Shown: positions 16,353 to 24,259 of the stretch, piece after piece
Position numbering within the stretch: the first letter of the stretch is position 1
Layout of the letters: each line of letters starts with the position of its first letter
DNA from: CAZEAN01 sp964510225
GTDB taxonomy: Bacteria > Planctomycetota > Planctomycetia > Isosphaerales > Isosphaeraceae
Length of the DNA: 25,628 nucleotides
Reading direction: 5' to 3'
Assembly (NCBI GenBank): GCA_964510225.1
Contig: CAZEAN010000080.1
Location: 1-25,628, forward strand
Notes under the pieces: model-generated
The model's database searches: none
What the model was told of the DNA's origin: nothing
Seen by the model: the letters and a program-made list of their open reading frames with translations, nothing else
Position numbers and translations under genes: made by a program

Positions 16353-16925
16353 ATGCGAATCATCTCTGGAATCAGACGTGGCCATACGATCCGAGGTCCT
16401 GGAAACAACCGGGCGACCCGTCCCACGAGTGATCTGGTTCGTGAAGCGATCTTCAATCTGATCGGCACTGAGGTAGAAGGGAGATCCGCGATCGATCTGT
16501 TCGCCGGAACGGGTGCCCTTGGACTCGAAGCCCTCAGCCGAGGCGCAGCCTCGGCGATCTTTGTCGAACGTCGAGGTCAGAATGCGGCGCTGATCCGCCG
16601 TAATCTCGCCCAATTGCGTTTTGAAGGGATGGCGGAAGTCGTCACGGCCAATGTTTACTCCTGGGTAAGTAACGTTGAGTTTCCTCCAGACGCGGGGCCC
16701 GTCACCGTCTTCCTCGATCCGCCCTACCGAGAGTATGTTGAGAATCCCGGTAAGATAAATACCCTTTTGAGCAGTCTCTGCGAACGCTTACCGCAGGAAT
16801 CCGTCATTGTTGCAGAGTCGGGCGGAGACCCAGGGCCGTTTGCATTGCCTGAACCTGACCGTTGGCTCTTGAGACATTATGGTGACACGACGATTGCCAT
16901 CCGCTTTCTCGACCATGCTGAGTAG
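16353..16925 (+). CDS. rsmD: 16S rRNA (guanine(966)-N(2))-methyltransferase
   Basis: RsmD methylates N2 of G966 of 16S rRNA on the assembled small subunit, using S-adenosylmethionine. The 190 residues match the family length. They show MRIISG at the start, RPTSDLVREAIFNLI, the SAM-binding DLFAGTGALGLEALSRGA (about 49-66) followed by FVERR, and the catalytic LDPPYREY (about 125). The ATG at 16353 is the family start, and GGAG lies eleven bases upstream. It is divergent from the metallopeptidase and followed five bases after its stop by cca, so the two are probably cotranscribed. The last residues (TTIAIRFLDHAE) complete the fold, so it appears intact. Confidence 0.93.
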   Translation: MRIISGIRRGHTIRGPGNNRATRPTSDLVREAIFNLIGTEVEGRSAIDLFAGTGALGLEALSRGAASAIFVERRGQNAALIRRNLAQLRFEGMAEVVTANVYSWVSNVEFPPDAGPVTVFLDPPYREYVENPGKINTLLSSLCERLPQESVIVAESGGDPGPFALPEPDRWLLRHYGDTTIAIRFLDHAE

Positions 16926-16930
16926 CTCCG

Positions 16931-18226
16931 ATGTCTGACCGCTCCATGACCACTGCTTCTCCTCCAAGAACTGATCCCAAACGCAGCTTTGCCATTGATG
17001 TCGTCCGTCGACTCTCGGAAGCGGGCTATCAAGGACTCTGGGCCGGAGGCTGTGTTCGCGATCAGTTGCTCGGCCTTCCACCAAGCGACTTTGATATCGC
17101 AACTAACGCTCGTCCTGAACAGGTGATGCAACTTTTTCGACGGACGGTACCTGTCGGTGCCAGTTTCGGCGTTGTAAAGGTCCTTGGACCTCGAAACGCA
17201 GGGGAGGTGGAGGTGGCCACCTTCCGAAGTGATGGAGCTTATATTGATGGCCGACGTCCTGAGTCCGTAGTCTTCAGCAGTCCCAAAGAAGATGCATCGC
17301 GTCGCGACTTCACAATTAACGGCATGTTCTATGACCCCTTGAACGATCTTGTAATCGATTATGTGGGTGGGGAACAAGATCTGAAGATCGGGACCATCCG
17401 GGCGATCGGTGACCCCAAGGCACGCTTCGAAGAAGATAAACTTAGGCTCATCCGAGCGGTCCGATTCGCAGCGCGGTTCGGATTCAAGATCGAACCAAAG
17501 ACAAAGGAAGGACTCGACGCCATGGCGACCCAGATTTCAGTGGTTGCCGTGGAACGGATTGCGCAAGAATTAGAGAAAATGCTGGTCCACCCGAGCCGAG
17601 CGACGGGCGTCAGGCTCTTGATCGAAACCGGGCTTCTCAACACGATCCTTCCAGAAGCAACCCAATCTGGTGGGGGAGTCGTCCGAGTTCTTGGAGCATT
17701 GGCAGAGCAGGTCTCCTTCCCCTTGGGGCTTGCCGTGCTCTTACATCGCGTCGGTAGTACCACGATTCATGACAATGCTGCGGAGGCGGGCATCATTGTG
17801 GAACGGGTCGCGCACCGTTTAAAGTTGTCGAACGCTGATCGTGACCGCGCTCGTTGGCTCGTCGAACATCAGGACGCGCTCAATCAACCGGATCAATTGC
17901 CAATCGCTCGACTTAAGCGATTGATCGCAATGCCGGGCATCGATGAGCTGCTCGAACTTCATCGAGCCCTTGCGGTTGCGAATGGCGCGGGAATCGACCA
18001 CATCGCGTTTTGCCAGGAGTACCTTCAGAATCAGCCCGATGGTCCGATTGCTCCTGAGCCATTGCTCAATGGGAACGATCTGAAACGACTTGGACTCCGA
18101 CCGGGACCGCAGTTCAAGACCTGGCTTGATCGGGCATACGATGCTCAGCTCGAAGGAGAGTTCGGCGAGACTGACGATGCTATCCACTGGATCCAGCAAC
18201 AACTCAAACAATCGGCTCAGAAATAA
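16931..18226 (+). CDS. cca: CCA tRNA nucleotidyltransferase / poly(A) polymerase family
   Basis: This is a class II nucleotidyltransferase that adds or repairs the 3' CCA of tRNAs. In order: GYQGLWAGGCVRDQLLG (about 32), the metal-binding DFDIATNA (D-x-D, about 54), SFGVVKV, RRDFTINGMFYD (about 117), and EDKLRLIRAVRFAARFGF (about 165), which is the conserved ATP/CTP-selecting region, followed by a helical body with no obvious HD motif. At 431 residues it is in the usual range. A second ATG at 16946 is a possible start; neither has a strong ribosome site, which fits coupling to rsmD five bases upstream. The tRNA-Val gene in this window lacks an encoded CCA, so this activity is needed. Whether it adds CCA, CC only or A only cannot be told here. 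Confidence 0.88.
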   Translation: MSDRSMTTASPPRTDPKRSFAIDVVRRLSEAGYQGLWAGGCVRDQLLGLPPSDFDIATNARPEQVMQLFRRTVPVGASFGVVKVLGPRNAGEVEVATFRSDGAYIDGRRPESVVFSSPKEDASRRDFTINGMFYDPLNDLVIDYVGGEQDLKIGTIRAIGDPKARFEEDKLRLIRAVRFAARFGFKIEPKTKEGLDAMATQISVVAVERIAQELEKMLVHPSRATGVRLLIETGLLNTILPEATQSGGGVVRVLGALAEQVSFPLGLAVLLHRVGSTTIHDNAAEAGIIVERVAHRLKLSNADRDRARWLVEHQDALNQPDQLPIARLKRLIAMPGIDELLELHRALAVANGAGIDHIAFCQEYLQNQPDGPIAPEPLLNGNDLKRLGLRPGPQFKTWLDRAYDAQLEGEFGETDDAIHWIQQQLKQSAQK

Positions 18227-18258
18227 ATAATTCATCAGCACAGCAGCGAGAACAACTT

Positions 18259-19371
18259 ATGCCTAAGATTGGCATTATTGCTGGCGACGGTGTGGGCCCC
18301 GAGGTCATCTGCGAAGCCTTAGGTGTCCTGCAGGACGTCGCGACCACAGAAGGGATTTCCATCGATACCGTCGATGTTGACTTGGGTAGTGAACGCTATC
18401 TGCGGACCAAGGAGGTGTTGCCTGACTCGGTCCAAGAAGATCTCAGCAAGACCGACGCTATCCTCTTAGGTGCGGTGGGCGATCCGAGGGTCCCGCCAGG
18501 GGTCCTAGAACGTGGGTTACTCTTGAAGCTTCGATTCGACTTTGAGCAGGCGATCAACCTCCGTCCGATCCAGTTGCTCGAAGGAGTTGAAACTCCGATC
18601 AAGAATAAAGGTCCTCGTGACATCGATCTTGTTGTGGTCCGAGAGAACAATGAAGACCTCTACGTTGGTGCCGGTGGAATCACTCGAAAAGGCACACCTG
18701 AAGAGGTGGCACTGCAAACATCAGTCAACACGCGTGCCGGGGTTGATCGCTGCCTAAGATTCGCCTTCGAGCAAGCCACGGCAAGGAGTAAACAACGCAT
18801 CGCACCCGCCGTTTCAGAACAAGGTCGGACGGAAGGTAAACGTGGTGTCGTCACACTCGTCGCGAAAACAAACGTGCTTACATTCGCACACGATCTCTGG
18901 TTCCGCGCGTTTCATGAGATGGCGCAAGAATACCCAACGATCGAAACAGATTACCAGCATGTAGACGCCTGTTGCATGCGGATGGTCGTTGCTCCGGAAC
19001 GATTCGATGTCATCGCGACCACCAATATGTTCGGCGACATCATCACCGATCTCGGTGCCGTCCTCCAAGGTGGGATGGGGGTTGCGGCCTCAGGCAACTT
19101 GAATCCATCGGGAAAATACCCCAGCATGTTTGAACCGGTTCACGGATCTGCCCCAGACATCGCTGGGAAGGGAATTGCCAATCCGATCGCCGCCATTCTT
19201 TCGGTGGCGATGCTGTTCGATCAGCTCGGAGCGAGCCCGGCGGGAGACCGAATCCGGACCGCGATCGGCAACGTGTTGGCCGCCCCCACCGGTCCCAAGT
19301 CTGCCGATTTGGGTGGTAGAGCCACAACGGAAGAAGTGGGCCGAGCAATCCGATCCTCCCTGGAAGCGTAG
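18259..19371 (+). CDS. leuB: 3-isopropylmalate dehydrogenase-family enzyme (LeuB type)
   Basis: This is a 370-residue NAD-dependent beta-decarboxylating dehydrogenase. It is expected to oxidise 3-isopropylmalate in leucine synthesis in the cytoplasm. Motifs are GDGVGPEV (8-15), LLGAVGDP, the substrate-binding LKLRFDFEQAINLRP, AKTNVL (catalytic Lys), VDACCMRMV, TTNMFGDIITDLGAVLQGGMG (metal Asp) and EPVHGSAPDIAGKGIANP (NAD loop). The overall pattern ('VPPGVLERGLLLKLRFDFEQ') resembles actinobacterial LeuB. However, the segment that sets substrate choice reads VVRENNEDLYVGAGG, more like isocitrate or homoisocitrate dehydrogenases than the usual RE-L/G-T type, so specificity should be treated with care. 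GAGAA lies six bases before the ATG. It follows cca by 32 bases and converges with hom. Confidence 0.8.
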   Translation: MPKIGIIAGDGVGPEVICEALGVLQDVATTEGISIDTVDVDLGSERYLRTKEVLPDSVQEDLSKTDAILLGAVGDPRVPPGVLERGLLLKLRFDFEQAINLRPIQLLEGVETPIKNKGPRDIDLVVVRENNEDLYVGAGGITRKGTPEEVALQTSVNTRAGVDRCLRFAFEQATARSKQRIAPAVSEQGRTEGKRGVVTLVAKTNVLTFAHDLWFRAFHEMAQEYPTIETDYQHVDACCMRMVVAPERFDVIATTNMFGDIITDLGAVLQGGMGVAASGNLNPSGKYPSMFEPVHGSAPDIAGKGIANPIAAILSVAMLFDQLGASPAGDRIRTAIGNVLAAPTGPKSADLGGRATTEEVGRAIRSSLEA

Positions 19372-19394
19372 CCCAATTCAAGATTCAAGTTACA

Positions 19395-20732
19395 TCAAAA
19401 ATCACCATGAACGTTCATTCTCACCGTTGGCGCGACGACGGCATCGAGCTGATCGATCATCGTCTGTGCCGCCATTAGCTCGGACTCAACGGCTTGATGA
19501 GTCATCAGGACGAGTGGGACAGGGGCATCGGGGTGATCATCATCGCCGGGATCGTGCTGAATCACACTTGCGATACTGACTTGGTGATCACCTAATATCT
19601 TTGCAATCGAGCCCAACACACCCGGTCGATCTGCGATTGTGAACCGGAGATAATTCCGGGTCCGAACGTCTGAAAAGGAACAGAGGTGGGGTGGGGTCTC
19701 CAAGTTCGACCAGAGATCGAGTGATCGATGCGTTGCCAAAGCTCGGCCGACCAAGACGTCGATCAGGTCGCCAAGGACCGCGGAAGCTGTCGGTTTCGGG
19801 CCGGCACCTTGTCCATAGAACAGTGCATCTCCGAGTGGATCCCCGATCGCTCGGATCGCATTATAGGGACCACGGACCTCCGCGAGTGGTGTGCCCTGGC
19901 GGACCAACGTTGGTCCTACTTTGAGCTCAAGTCCAGCCACTCCGTGGTCGCGCGCAATCGCCAGCAGTTTGACGGTATAGCCGAGTTCGCCCGCAAAGAG
20001 GATATCAGCTTCCTGGAGCTGATCGATCCCGACGCGCGGGATTTGATCGGTCGTTACCGAGGCACCAAAGGCGAGTTGTGCCAGAATCGCGAGCTTATGT
20101 GCGGTGTCACTGCCATCGACGTCGAGGGTCGGGTCGGCTTCGGCATAGCCTAGGGTTTGAGCATGGGCCAACGCTCTTTCATAGCTTAATCGCTCAAGGC
20201 TCATGCTGGAGAGAATAAAGTTACAGGTTCCGTTGAGGATTGCTGCGAGTGACTTGAACCGGTTTGCTGCGAGTGCCACTCCGATCGCCTGGACGATCGG
20301 AATTCCGCCTGCGACCGCCCCTTCAAAACTCACTGAACGCCCTGCGCGTCGAGCGGCCTCAAAGATCTCTGCACCGTGATCTGCAAGGAGCGCCTTGTTG
20401 GCCGTAATGACATCCTTCCCTGATTCCAAGGCATCAAGGATGGCCGACCGCGCTGGCTCAATACCACCGATCAACTCAATTACCACTCGGATTTCTGGAT
20501 CTCGAGTGATCTCTCGATAGTCGGTTGTCAATCGATCGAGCGGTAATTCGAGTGGGCGAGGTTTGTGGAGATCGCGGACCGCTACTCTTTTGAGGGTGAC
20601 GGGGCGCCCCACACGTTGCGCGATGAACCCAGCCCGCTCATTCAGCAACGCCGCTACTTCGGCACCGACATTTCCAAGACCGAGGATCCCTGTTGCGATT
20701 TGCTCATCCATTGATGTGTTTGCCAGAATCAT
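19395..20732 (-). CDS. hom: Homoserine dehydrogenase with C-terminal ACT domain
   Basis: This enzyme reduces aspartate semialdehyde to homoserine, the branch point to threonine and methionine. Domains in order: NAD(P)-binding GILGLGNVGAEVAALL, catalytic-domain motifs VITANKALLADHG, SFEGAVAGGIPIVQAI, NGTCNFILSSM, YAEADPTLDVDGSDTAHKLAILAQLAFG, and a C-terminal ACT domain (NYLRFTIADRPGVLGSIAKI onward), which usually mediates feedback by threonine. With the start used here it is 445 residues. The frame is open to 20897, but that part overlaps recN and is not family-like. The ATG at 20732 (MILANTSMDEQ) or the one at 20711 (MDEQIATG) is the likely start; neither has a good ribosome site. It follows recN on the same strand. 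Confidence 0.92.
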   Translation of the reverse strand: MILANTSMDEQIATGILGLGNVGAEVAALLNERAGFIAQRVGRPVTLKRVAVRDLHKPRPLELPLDRLTTDYREITRDPEIRVVIELIGGIEPARSAILDALESGKDVITANKALLADHGAEIFEAARRAGRSVSFEGAVAGGIPIVQAIGVALAANRFKSLAAILNGTCNFILSSMSLERLSYERALAHAQTLGYAEADPTLDVDGSDTAHKLAILAQLAFGASVTTDQIPRVGIDQLQEADILFAGELGYTVKLLAIARDHGVAGLELKVGPTLVRQGTPLAEVRGPYNAIRAIGDPLGDALFYGQGAGPKPTASAVLGDLIDVLVGRALATHRSLDLWSNLETPPHLCSFSDVRTRNYLRFTIADRPGVLGSIAKILGDHQVSIASVIQHDPGDDDHPDAPVPLVLMTHQAVESELMAAQTMIDQLDAVVAPTVRMNVHGDF

Positions 20733-20790
20733 GAGGCGCCGACTTGAACGAAGACAACGGTGTCGGAGGTAGGTGCCGGGATTGATTGGT

Positions 20791-22497
20791 TTAGTGCGCA
20801 CCGGCGGCTTGAGCTTCAGCAAGCATCGCGCTTGCTTCTTGTTTGGTGGATTCGGCAGCCGAATCGCCGCGGAGCATTGCCGCGAGTTCGGAGACACGAT
20901 CGGTATCCACCAACTCTTCGATTGTGGTCCTTGAGCAGCCCCGGACCGTCTCCTTTCGGATCACCCATTGATGACGCGCAAAGCTTGCCATCTGAGGGAG
21001 ATGTGTGATGCAGATGACCTGATGGTGTTCCGCCAAGGATGCAATCGTCCTTCCGAGGACTGCACCAAGTCGTCCCCCTACCCCGGTGTCTATTTCATCG
21101 AAGACGAGCGTAGGGACACCATCGACCCCGGCCAAGACGGTCTTGATCGCGAGCGTCAGTCGTGAGAGTTCGCCACCGGAAGCAACCTTTCGAAGAGAAC
21201 GTGCGGGCTCGCCGGGATTGGCTGCGAAGAGTATTTCGAGCCGGTCGGCACCCAACTCCGGTGGTGACGTCGCCGTTGGGTCATCACCTAACGCAACGGT
21301 CTCAATTTCGACTACCAGCTTGGCATCACGGAGGTTGAGGGGAGTCAGATGCTTCCGGACCGCCTTCGTGAATGACTTGGCGCAACGTTGCCGCACTTGG
21401 GTGAGGGCAACGGCAGTTTCTTTGAGGTGTTCCCAAGCGGCACGGAGGGGTTGATCGAGTTGGGCCAAGTCGGTCTCATCACGCTCAATCGCCGCAAGCT
21501 GATCTTCGATGGCAACTAACCGATCGGCAAGTTGGTCGGGAGGACAGCGGAACCGCCGCTCGAGCTGTCGATAGAGTGCCAGTCGGGCCTCGAGTTCTTC
21601 GAGACGTCCAGGATTCTCGCTCGTCTCCGCCGTCAAGTCCCGAAGACTATAGCTGACCTCACGAGACTCTTCGGCAAGTCGATCGAGCGTTGCGACCGAC
21701 TCGACTAACTCGGGGGCCGCCTCCGTGAGGGATTCCAAACGTCGGGCAAGCCGCCCCAGAATTGCCTGAACAGACTCCTCGTGATCGTAGAGTAGGTCGA
21801 CTCCTTCCGCCGCCGCTGCGGAGATCGCCTCTGCTTGAGCGAGTCGCCTTGACTCTTGGATGAGAGCATGAAACTCACCGGGCTCAGGTTCTGCAGCGGC
21901 AAGCTCATCCCGTTCAAAGATGAGTAACTCCCGCTCCCGATGTCGTTGTTCGGCGGCCTCGATCAACTTCAGGCGACGACTCCGAAGCTCGTGGTGCCTC
22001 AACCGAGCCTGCTGGTAGGCACTCACTTGGGTCTGGAGGTTACCGAAGGCATCAAGGAGTGTCCGTTGACGGTCGGAATCGAGGAGGGAGCGAGTCTCGT
22101 GTTGACCGTGGACATCGATCAGTTTGGGTCCGAGCGTCCGGAGCGTACTGAGTGGGACAGGAAGACCGTTCGCTCGCGCAGTACTCCGACCTGTTGCAGC
22201 GATCCGTCGCGTCAAGATCAATTGATCTGTGTCCAGTGGACCACCGAGGATTGTTTCTACCTCGGATTGGAGCGAAGGATGCCCCGAGAGGTCAAAAAGC
22301 GCCGCAGCACGAGCCTCGGGCTTACCGGCCCGGACCATCTCAGCCGACGCCTTTCCGCCGAGGACGAGGTGTAACGCACTCAGCAAGAGACTCTTGCCGG
22401 CGCCAGTTTCACCGGTCCAGGCGCAGTAGCCATCACGTAGTTCGATCTGAAGATCTTCGATAAGAGATAGATTTTGAACTGATAACTCGGAGAGCAT
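20791..22497 (-). CDS. recN: DNA repair protein RecN (SMC-like ATPase)
   Basis: RecN gathers at double-strand breaks and promotes end joining or cohesion during RecA-dependent repair. At 568 residues it has family length. The start MLSELSVQNLSLIEDLQIEL is typical, followed by Walker A GETGAGKSLLLSAL (about 30-43), a long Glu/Leu/Arg-rich coiled coil (about residues 150-360), the signature region KVASGGELSRLTLAIK and Walker B TLVFDEIDTGVGGRLG, then QVICITHLPQMA. GGGAGG lies ten bases upstream of the ATG. It lies 58 bases before hom and 91 bases after the tRNA-binding-domain gene on the same strand. With addA and addB elsewhere in the window it forms a complementary break-repair set, but on the opposite strand and in a separate unit. 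Confidence 0.95.
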   Translation of the reverse strand: MLSELSVQNLSLIEDLQIELRDGYCAWTGETGAGKSLLLSALHLVLGGKASAEMVRAGKPEARAAALFDLSGHPSLQSEVETILGGPLDTDQLILTRRIAATGRSTARANGLPVPLSTLRTLGPKLIDVHGQHETRSLLDSDRQRTLLDAFGNLQTQVSAYQQARLRHHELRSRRLKLIEAAEQRHRERELLIFERDELAAAEPEPGEFHALIQESRRLAQAEAISAAAAEGVDLLYDHEESVQAILGRLARRLESLTEAAPELVESVATLDRLAEESREVSYSLRDLTAETSENPGRLEELEARLALYRQLERRFRCPPDQLADRLVAIEDQLAAIERDETDLAQLDQPLRAAWEHLKETAVALTQVRQRCAKSFTKAVRKHLTPLNLRDAKLVVEIETVALGDDPTATSPPELGADRLEILFAANPGEPARSLRKVASGGELSRLTLAIKTVLAGVDGVPTLVFDEIDTGVGGRLGAVLGRTIASLAEHHQVICITHLPQMASFARHQWVIRKETVRGCSRTTIEELVDTDRVSELAAMLRGDSAAESTKQEASAMLAEAQAAGAH

Positions 22498-22588
22498 GGC
22501 GAGAGAACCTCCCGTGTCGCTCTCAGACCAAGGGGCGGGCCTACCCCATTGCGTTCAGAGGTCAAATTAACATCCAGCCGCTCACGTC

Positions 22589-22921
22589 TTACTTCACTTT
22601 TGATCCGGGCGCACAAGCTGGATCGGATGGAGTCAGGAGAATCACCTTCTCATCAGAACTCGCCGCGAGGAGCATCCCGTTTGATGATTCACCCCGGAGC
22701 ATCGCTGGTGCTAAGTTATTGACGACCACAATCAGACGACCAACGAGGTCCTCAGGCTCATAATGCTGGCGGATCCCCGCGACGATCTGCTTCTGCTCGT
22801 CCCCGACATCGACTTGGAGCAACAAGAGCTTATCGGCGTTGGGATGCGGGCGGGCTTCAAGGACCTTAGCCACTCGAAGCTCAAGCTTGGCGAAATCATC
22901 GTAAGTGATCGGGTCAGCCAT
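22589..22921 (-). CDS. Stand-alone tRNA-binding OB-fold protein (MetG C-terminal / CsaA / EMAPII type)
   Basis: This is a 110-residue single-domain protein. It matches the C-terminal tRNA-binding domain of methionyl-tRNA synthetase: 'KLELRVAKVLEARPHPNADKLL', LQVDVGDE, IVAGIRQHYEPEDLVGR, IVVVNNLAPAMLRGESSNGMLLAA. Known roles of this fold are binding the outside of tRNA in trans or as a synthetase appendage (Arc1p, MetG-beta), and, for CsaA, a chaperone-like function. As a separate gene it could act as a detached beta subunit of MetRS. GAGG six bases upstream supports the ATG at 22921. The gene sits between recN and the broken Uma2 gene, all on the minus strand. Confidence 0.88.
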   Translation of the reverse strand: MADPITYDDFAKLELRVAKVLEARPHPNADKLLLLQVDVGDEQKQIVAGIRQHYEPEDLVGRLIVVVNNLAPAMLRGESSNGMLLAASSDEKVILLTPSDPACAPGSKVK

Positions 22922-23050
22922 CGATGCCTCGAAAAGAGTCGAAAGGACAGGAGCGGTTGACGGTTGATCAATGTTAGTTAGATGGTAAATCCTCGCCGTA
23001 TCCTAGCGATCCACTCATCGGCTCGTCAAGCGGGTCTTCTGCACTTTTGT

Positions 23051-23683
23051 TCATCGTTCTGTGGGAACTGGCTCCTCTTCTGTTCCGAGGAGATCCCAAA
23101 TTAAAACATGAAGCTCCGATAACAGAAAGCACTCGTAATTTCCTTTCGAGGCTTACGAAGCGTTCGAGCCAAGTATCGTTCGCCCGCTGGAGGACGACCA
23201 AGCGGTTTTGCAACGGATCGCCGATCCAACACTCACAGGCCCCAGCGCGGAGATTCTCCTCCCGCTGTTCACCTAGTCACGATCGACGCTTCCGGCACTC
23301 ACAACTTCCACGACGAGTGCAGGACACCAACGATTCCAGAGATTTGGGTCCTCCGTGGGGGGATTGAGGTAGACCGCCCGGTCAGGATGACGAGCTGTTT
23401 CCACTCGATCCAAACGGATCCGACACTCTTTATCATCAGCACGAAACGTGATAATGCCAGGATATCATTGATGGCAGCGGTCAAAAAGTTGCGCGAGACG
23501 CCAAACGATTCGTCCATGGTACAGACCGGGGATTTCGGTCGTGACCAAGATCCCTCGGGCTAATTCGTATCGCCAACCCGGCTCAAATTTAGCGTGGGCA
23601 AAAAGCGTAAGCGCGATCGACTGGCCTTGATCAGCAGGTCCAAGTTCGGAGGTTGTCGGGAGAGAATCAGTCGCCTTCGCCAT
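23051..23683 (-). pseudogene. Broken Uma2-family endonuclease-like gene
   Basis: The start MAKATDSLPTTSELGPADQ leads into GWRYELARGILVTTEIPGLYHGRIVWRLAQLF, typical of Uma2 (DUF820) proteins, which have a PD-(D/E)XK-like nuclease fold. An in-frame TGA at 23465-23467 interrupts it after 72 codons. The same frame continues with family-like sequence, including ARHPDRAVYL and PALVVEVVSAGSVDRD, to a TAG at 23273-23275. There one missing base would restore LGEQREENLRAGACECWIGDP (the 'EYWIVDP' region). A third frame near 23150 gives a final NYECFLLSELHVLIWDLLG ending at TGA 23051. So there is one nonsense codon and two frameshifts. Uma2 proteins are multicopy in planctomycetes and their role is unclear. 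Sequencing error could explain one lesion but hardly all three. Confidence 0.75.
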
Positions 23684-23713
23684 GAAGACTGACCTTGAGT
23701 TCGGAGTCAGGAA

Positions 23714-24079
23714 TCAACGGTTTGAAGTTGAGCGCGCGATCCCTAGGAGTCGACTGCAGCGACGGGTTAGATCAAGTATTACCGCCCAGGCGATGACAAA
23801 GGGAGTGCTCGGTTTGGAGAGGATGGTTGGCCGATTCTTTTCGAAGATGAAGTGGCCCGAGAACATGAATGAGTAGGCAACGATCACTAAGACCGGTGAC
23901 CAGAGGGGCCGGAACGGTAAGAGTAAAACGGCCAGCGCCACCAACGGCCAACCCACAAAGAGGTGGAGAAAATGGTTGACCGGATGCGAATGGTCGCGGC
24001 GGTATGATTCGACGAAACGACTGAACCAGGTTGAACTTGCGACCGCTTCTTCCCTGGTCGAGTTTGACTGCACCACCAT
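23714..24079 (-). CDS. Mpo1/DUF962-family small membrane protein
   Basis: This is a 121-residue protein with the DUF962 (YGL010w/Mpo1-like) pattern: FVESYRRDHSHPVNHFLHLFVGWP, with His and Asn spaced as in the family's putative metal site, then two hydrophobic segments (WPLVALAVLLLPF and SPVLVIVAYSFMF), then GHFIFEKNRPTIL. The yeast relative Mpo1 is an Fe-dependent dioxygenase of 2-hydroxy fatty acids; the bacterial role is not established. The frame is open back to 24232, but I choose the ATG at 24079 because GGAGG lies seven bases upstream and the family starts near here. It lies 30 bases before the broken Uma2 gene on the same strand and 180 bases after the cytochrome gene. Confidence 0.8.
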   Translation of the reverse strand: MVVQSNSTREEAVASSTWFSRFVESYRRDHSHPVNHFLHLFVGWPLVALAVLLLPFRPLWSPVLVIVAYSFMFSGHFIFEKNRPTILSKPSTPFVIAWAVILDLTRRCSRLLGIARSTSNR

Positions 24080-24152
24080 CGGGAAGCCTCCATTTCCAGA
24101 ATGGTCCGGTACGAATCGGGGGCACTTAAACACCCAACCCCCGATGTAGAGA

Positions 24153-24184
24153 TACCCTGGTAAACTACCCCATCCAGGGATGGG
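24153..24184. repeat. Two adjacent palindromes upstream of the Mpo1-like gene
   Basis: TACC-CT-GGTA (24153-24162) and CCCATCC-AG-GGATGGG (24169-24184) are perfect dyads six bases apart. They lie between the cytochrome stop and the Mpo1-like start. On the minus strand no T tract follows, so a terminator is unlikely; operator sites are one possibility. Confidence 0.35.
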
Positions 24185-24259
24185 CACCAAGGTCGATCGA
24201 CTTCGATCGTGTTCATGGTAAGGGGTCGTCACTCAAGACCAAGCAAACCCGGCAAAGCT

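Noticed and set aside
20733..20897. Longer N-terminus for homoserine dehydrogenase
   Set aside because: It would overlap the end of recN by 107 bases and has no family-like sequence before MILANTSMDEQ.
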